From an uncultured Agathobacter sp. (GTDB taxonomy: Bacteria > Bacillota > Clostridia > Lachnospirales > Lachnospiraceae): a stretch of 64,000 nucleotides of DNA. A program made the position numbers and the translations under genes. The stretch is from the NCBI GenBank assembly GCA_945910395.1, contig CAMDYX010000004.1, forward strand, positions 1-64,000. The letters are read 5' to 3'. Shown one piece after another: positions 60,301 to 64,000 of the stretch; positions within the stretch are counted from its first letter, which is position 1, and every line of letters begins with the position of its first letter. The notes under the pieces are model-generated. The model was given only the letters and a program-made list of their open reading frames with translations. It had not been told where the DNA came from and made no database searches.

Positions 60301-60337
60301 AATGTCTCTTGTGATGAATAAATAAGAGACATTTTTT
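60301..60337 (+). terminator. Strong hairpin and T-run in the pstS leader
   Basis: AATGTCTCTT pairs perfectly with AAGAGACATT (60324-60333), then TTTT. It lies downstream of the predicted pstS promoter and 47 bp before the pstS start, so it either ends the upstream operon or attenuates pstS. A second stem, GCCGGA/TCCGGC (60341-60357), follows. Confidence 0.8.
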
Positions 60338-60383
60338 ATTGCCGGAATAAATCCGGCAAAAAGGAAAGAGAGGAAAATCGATT

Positions 60384-61322
60384 ATGAAAAAGAAAATCAC
60401 AAAAGCATTAGGAATTTTACTGACAGCATCTATGTGCCTTGCAGGCTTTACCGGATGCGGTAATACGGACGATACTGCAGCAACCAACAGTACAGCAGAT
60501 ACTGCTACAACAAATGAGAGCGTTGCACAGGAGAGCAATGCTACCGCAGAACCTGCACCGGAAGCAACCACCGACAATACAGATGTAAGCGGAACTATTT
60601 CACTTGCCGGAAGTACTTCCATGGAAAAGCTTTGTGAGGCACTTATGGAAGGCTTTATGGAGGCTTATCCAAATGTGACAGTAACAACAGAATACACCGG
60701 TTCCGGAGCAGGTCTTGAGTCTCTCGCAGCAGGAAGCGTTGACATCGGAAATGCATCTCGCCATATCAAGGACAGCGAAGCAGAAAGCGGTGCGGTTGAG
60801 AATGTAGTTGCATTAGACGGAATCGCTGTTATTACTGATCTGGAGAACGATGTGACGGATTTAAGCACCGAGGATCTCGCAAAGGTTTACACCGGAGAAA
60901 TTAAAAACTGGTCAGAGCTTGGCGGAAAAGACGAAGCAATTGTTGTAATCGGACGTGAGAGTGGTTCCGGTACAAGAGATGCATTTGAAGAGCTTGTTGA
61001 GGTAAAGGACGCATGTGCCTATGCACAGGAGCTTGATTCAACCGGTGCAGTTTTAGCAAAGGTTGCAGCAACACCGGGCGCAATCGGATATGTATCCCTT
61101 GATGTTGTAGACGATACAGTAACTGCAGTTGCCCTGAATGGTGTAGAAGCTTCTGAGGAAAACATTCTTGCAGGTACATATGCACTCCAGAGACCATTTG
61201 TTATGGCAACCATGGGAACCATTGACGAGCAGAACGAATTGGTTTCGACCTGGTTCGATTACATTAACTCCGAAGAGGGCAAGGAAATTACAAAGTCTGT
61301 TGGACTTATTATTCCGGAATAA
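60384..61322 (+). CDS. pstS: Phosphate ABC transporter substrate-binding protein
   Basis: A 312-residue lipoprotein (FTGC, lipid Cys at 25) with a Thr/Ala/Glu-rich linker to about residue 68. The phosphate-binding motifs are visible: LAGSTSM (74-80), EYTGSGAGLESLAAGSVDIGNASR (split here as TGSGAG and DIGNASR), and RESGSGTRDAF. It captures phosphate outside the cell and delivers it to PstCA. It is the first gene of pstSCAB under PhoP-like boxes. Confidence 0.96.
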   Translation: MKKKITKALGILLTASMCLAGFTGCGNTDDTAATNSTADTATTNESVAQESNATAEPAPEATTDNTDVSGTISLAGSTSMEKLCEALMEGFMEAYPNVTVTTEYTGSGAGLESLAAGSVDIGNASRHIKDSEAESGAVENVVALDGIAVITDLENDVTDLSTEDLAKVYTGEIKNWSELGGKDEAIVVIGRESGSGTRDAFEELVEVKDACAYAQELDSTGAVLAKVAATPGAIGYVSLDVVDDTVTAVALNGVEASEENILAGTYALQRPFVMATMGTIDEQNELVSTWFDYINSEEGKEITKSVGLIIPE

Positions 61323-61334
61323 AAAGAGGTATCT

Positions 61335-62246
61335 ATGAAAAAAGTTAAGGAATCAATAGCAAAGTATATCTTTTTAATCGCTGGAATCGTTGCAATCATT
61401 TCGGTATTGGCAATTACTTTATATATGTTCCTTAAGGGTGCACCCGCTTTATTTCAAGTGGGCGCACCTCAGTTATTATTTGGAACTGTTTGGAAACCTA
61501 CCGCCGCGGAACCGCATTACGGTATCTTCTATATTATCCTCTCTTCCGTGGTAGGAACACTCTGCTCGGTTTTGATCGGAGTACCGATTGGCCTTCTGAC
61601 AGCGGTTTTTCTTACGGATCTTACAAACTCCAGTCCCCTTGGAAGAACGGTCAGCAAGATTTTATCCTCCGCAGTGGAGCTTTTAGCAGCGATTCCATCC
61701 GTAATTTACGGCTTGATCGGACTTATGGTTTTAAATCCATTGATGTACAAATTGGAAAAGCATTTTTTTACAGGCTCCGAGACCCATCAGTTTACCGGTG
61801 GAGCGAATATGCTTTCTGCGATCATAGTTCTTGCAATCATGATCCTTCCAACGGTAATCAATATCAGTGCATCCAGCATCCGGGCGGTATCCCAAAGCCT
61901 GCGGTCTGCATCGCTGGCCTTAGGGGCAACAAAACTGCAGACAATTTTTCGGGTGGTTATTCCGGCTGCCAGATCGGGAATTATGACAGGCGTTGTGCTT
62001 GGAATCGGCCGTGCCCTCGGAGAGGCAATGGCAATTAACATGGTTGCAGGTGGAGCGGTAAATCTTCCGTTGCCGTTTAATTCCGTCCGCTTCCTTACCA
62101 CGCAGCTTGTCAGCGAGATGAGCTATGCTTCCGGACTTCACAGACAGGTGCTGTTTACCGTTGGATTGGTTCTCTATATCTTTATTCTGAGCATCAATCT
62201 AATCTTAACCAGACTTCGTAAGAAAGGAGAGAAGGCAAATGACTAA
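61335..62246 (+). CDS. pstC: Phosphate ABC transporter permease PstC
   Basis: A 303-residue membrane protein with six segments and the PstC hallmarks SVVGTLCSVLIGVPIGLLTA, LLAAIPSVIYGLIGL and the EAA-type loop SLALGATKLQTIFRVVIPAA. It forms the phosphate channel with PstA. Its end overlaps pstA by 8 bp. Confidence 0.96.
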   Translation: MKKVKESIAKYIFLIAGIVAIISVLAITLYMFLKGAPALFQVGAPQLLFGTVWKPTAAEPHYGIFYIILSSVVGTLCSVLIGVPIGLLTAVFLTDLTNSSPLGRTVSKILSSAVELLAAIPSVIYGLIGLMVLNPLMYKLEKHFFTGSETHQFTGGANMLSAIIVLAIMILPTVINISASSIRAVSQSLRSASLALGATKLQTIFRVVIPAARSGIMTGVVLGIGRALGEAMAINMVAGGAVNLPLPFNSVRFLTTQLVSEMSYASGLHRQVLFTVGLVLYIFILSINLILTRLRKKGEKAND

Positions 62247-63105
62247 GAAAAAATGCAGAGTAAGTGAATTGTTTTTGTATGGTGCAATTTATTTATGCGC
62301 AGCAGTATCCATAGTCCTTCTGGCATATATCATCATTTATGTACTCCAGAAGGGATTAAAAAGTATAACCCCTACCTTCCTTACTACCGTAAGCTCTGCG
62401 AGAAAAGGAACTGTCGGAATTGCTGGAAATATTGTCAATACCATATTGATCATCTTAGTGACCATGCTGTTTGCAACTCCCATTGGAATCGGAGCTGCAA
62501 TCTATTTAAATGAATATGCAAAGCCGGGAAAACTGGTTTCGGCCATTGAATTTGCCACGGAGACACTTTCCGGTATTCCGTCGATTATTTTCGGTCTATT
62601 TGGAATGATGTTCTTTGGAGAGACTCTTGGCTTGGGCTACAGTATTCTGACAGGCTCCCTTACATTGATACTCATGGTTCTTCCCTTGATTACAAGAAAT
62701 ACGCAGGAGGCACTAAAAACCGTTCCGGACGGTTACCGCAATGGTGCAATCGGCCTTGGAGCAGGAAAATGGTATATGATCCGGACTATTTTAATTCCAT
62801 CTGCCATGCCCGGAATCATTACCGGTGTGATCCTTGCCATCGGCCGCATTGTGGGCGAGTCAGCGGCACTTCTGTTTACAGCAGGTTCGGCAAAATTACT
62901 TCCGAAAAGCTTCCTTGGAATTTTCGACAAGATTTTCCAGTCAGGAGGCACCCTTACCATCCAGCTGTATCTGTCTGCTACCAGCGAGGGGGATTTTGAT
63001 TCTGCGTTTGGAATTGCAGTAGTGCTTTTGGTAATTGTATTTGCAATTAATTTGATTACAAAGAAATTGACAAGGAGATTTGATGTTACAAGAAATAGTA
63101 ACTGA
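62239..63105 (+). CDS. pstA: Phosphate ABC transporter permease PstA
   Basis: A 288-residue membrane protein with six segments. [20 protein letters not shown] and the loop [20 protein letters not shown] are typical of PstA. It pairs with PstC; the coding ends overlap those of its neighbours on both sides. Confidence 0.96.
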   Translation: MTKKKCRVSELFLYGAIYLCAAVSIVLLAYIIIYVLQKGLKSITPTFLTTVSSARKGTVGIAGNIVNTILIILVTMLFATPIGIGAAIYLNEYAKPGKLVSAIEFATETLSGIPSIIFGLFGMMFFGETLGLGYSILTGSLTLILMVLPLITRNTQEALKTVPDGYRNGAIGLGAGKWYMIRTILIPSAMPGIITGVILAIGRIVGESAALLFTAGSAKLLPKSFLGIFDKIFQSGGTLTIQLYLSATSEGDFDSAFGIAVVLLVIVFAINLITKKLTRRFDVTRNSN

Positions 63106-63883
63106 GATGGAGAGAAGAATCATGGCAAATAATGTAAAAATCAAGGTCGAAAACCTGGACCTTTACTATGGAGATAATCACGCCTTAAAGAACGTGAGCA
63201 TGGACATCTACGAAAATAAAATAACGGCATTCATCGGTCCCAGCGGCTGCGGAAAATCCACATTTTTAAAGACCTTAAACCGCATGAATGACCTGGTGGA
63301 AAACGTGACCATAACCGGAAAAGTCAGCCTGGACAGCGAGGATATCTATGCCCAGAAGGTGGATGTTACACAGCTTCGGGAGCATGTGGGTATGGTATTC
63401 CAGCAGCCGAATCCATTCCCAATGAGCATCTATGACAATATTGCATACGGACCTCGTGTGCATGGAATCCGCGATAAGCACAAGCTGGATCAGATTGTGG
63501 AGGAAAGCCTACGGGGAGCTGCTATATTTGATGAGGTTAAGGATCGTTTGAAAAAGTCCGCACTTGGGTTATCCGGCGGACAGCAGCAGAGAATCTGCAT
63601 TGCAAGAGCTCTTGCCGTGCGGCCATCGGTACTTCTGATGGATGAGCCTACCTCTGCACTGGATCCGATTTCTACATCCAAGATTGAAGATCTGATGGAA
63701 GAATTGAAAAAACAATACACGATTGTGGTTGTAACCCACAATATGCAGCAGGCACTTCGTGTATCGGACTATACTGCATTTTTCTTAGTAGGAGAGTGCG
63801 TGGAATACGGCGATACTAAGACGCTGTTTTCTTATCCGCAGGATAAAAGAACAGAGGACTACATCACAGGTCGATTCGGTTGA
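63083..63883 (+). CDS. pstB: Phosphate ABC transporter ATPase
   Basis: A 266-residue ATPase with Walker [11 protein letters not shown]-loop [15 protein letters not shown], signature LSGGQQQR and Walker [16 protein letters not shown] 63083 has AAGGAG 5 bp upstream and overlaps pstA by 23 bp; ATG 63122 ([17 protein letters not shown]) matches the usual PstB N-terminus and is a good alternative. It powers phosphate uptake. phoU would be expected next but the window ends. Confidence 0.95.
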   Translation: MLQEIVTEMERRIMANNVKIKVENLDLYYGDNHALKNVSMDIYENKITAFIGPSGCGKSTFLKTLNRMNDLVENVTITGKVSLDSEDIYAQKVDVTQLREHVGMVFQQPNPFPMSIYDNIAYGPRVHGIRDKHKLDQIVEESLRGAAIFDEVKDRLKKSALGLSGGQQQRICIARALAVRPSVLLMDEPTSALDPISTSKIEDLMEELKKQYTIVVVTHNMQQALRVSDYTAFFLVGECVEYGDTKTLFSYPQDKRTEDYITGRFG

Positions 63884-63904
63884 TGTATTTCATAGTCATT
63901 TATC

Positions 63905-64000
63905 TCGAGTTTATGTTCCTGATGAATTTGCATATTTGAATCAGAACCCGCTCTCGCTTGTAAAAAGCGCAGCGGTACTAAATTCGCAATGAATTGCTCA
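63905..64000 (+). repeat. Long palindromic repeat, copy 4 (cut by window end)
   Basis: The left arm (CTCGAGTTTATGTTCCTGAT, then GAATTTGCATATTTGAATCA) and the core GCGGTACTAAATTCGCAATG match copies 2 and 3. The right arm would lie beyond the window. It follows pstB by about 20 bp. Confidence 0.85.

Noticed and set aside
63905..64000. Terminator of the pst operon
   Set aside because: The sequence is the left half of the palindromic repeat; without the other half its role as terminator cannot be judged.

Overview
The window looks like a chromosomal segment of an anaerobic gut-type Firmicute, most likely Lachnospiraceae. This rests on gene content and style: AddAB, DNA polymerase I with a degenerate proofreading domain, a ZTP-riboswitch-controlled pair of split PurH activities, a UPF0237/UPF0210 pair, HrcA/CIRCE control, Gram-positive PhoP-type boxes, AGGAG ribosome binding sites, and a giant pectin-degrading surface protein. 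Almost every gene is on the + strand; one gene (45104-46270) is on the - strand. No rRNA, tRNA, CRISPR array, phage or transposase gene was seen.

Layout. 1-2634: end of a truncated acetyltransferase-like gene, a HExxH protein of unknown function, a flavodoxin-like reductase, a 36-residue protein lying between hairpins, and a hotdog thioesterase. 2636-12495: core housekeeping run (aminopeptidase P, polA, coaE, FtsA-like ATPase, WalJ-like hydrolase, ACT protein, PFL-family protein). 12516-14859: promoter, ZTP riboswitch and terminator, then IMP cyclohydrolase and a stand-alone AICAR formyltransferase, the two last steps of IMP synthesis. 14973-18674: hybrid histidine kinase and REC-GGDEF regulator. 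18687-28247: addB, addA, maf, a small acidic protein, a PrsA-like lipoprotein and a PAP2 phosphatase. 28313-33706: CIRCE-htpG, cardiolipin synthase, FlK-like thioesterase and a YihY protein.

34114-43149 encodes a 3011-residue secreted, membrane-anchored protein that joins an SGNH rhamnogalacturonan acetylesterase and a PL11-type rhamnogalacturonan lyase with several binding modules. An ABC exporter, a GH127 beta-L-arabinofuranosidase (46846-48861) and an SCP2-nitroreductase fusion follow. 50303-55988 is a sugar-type ABC transporter operon without its own ATPase, extended by a PHP phosphoesterase, a HAD phosphatase and an SMR exporter.

56026-63883 reads as a phosphate-starvation block. Two clusters of direct TTTACA-like repeats with about 11-bp spacing precede (a) a small membrane protein, an alarmone synthetase, a half-sized PstS-like lipoprotein, a Na/Pi cotransporter, a ppk1 remnant and an HD phosphohydrolase, and (b) pstSCAB.

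Two kinds of non-coding repeat stand out. One is a long (about 185 bp) imperfect palindrome, TTAA-ended in the clearest copies, present in four copies plus a half copy; one copy supplies the last codons and stop of the nitroreductase gene. The other is a two-unit tandem array of paired hairpins (49978-50218) with compensatory base changes between units. A two-CxxC 39-residue open frame at 46498 and a possible tiny RNA at 46626-46727 are further candidates for undescribed elements.
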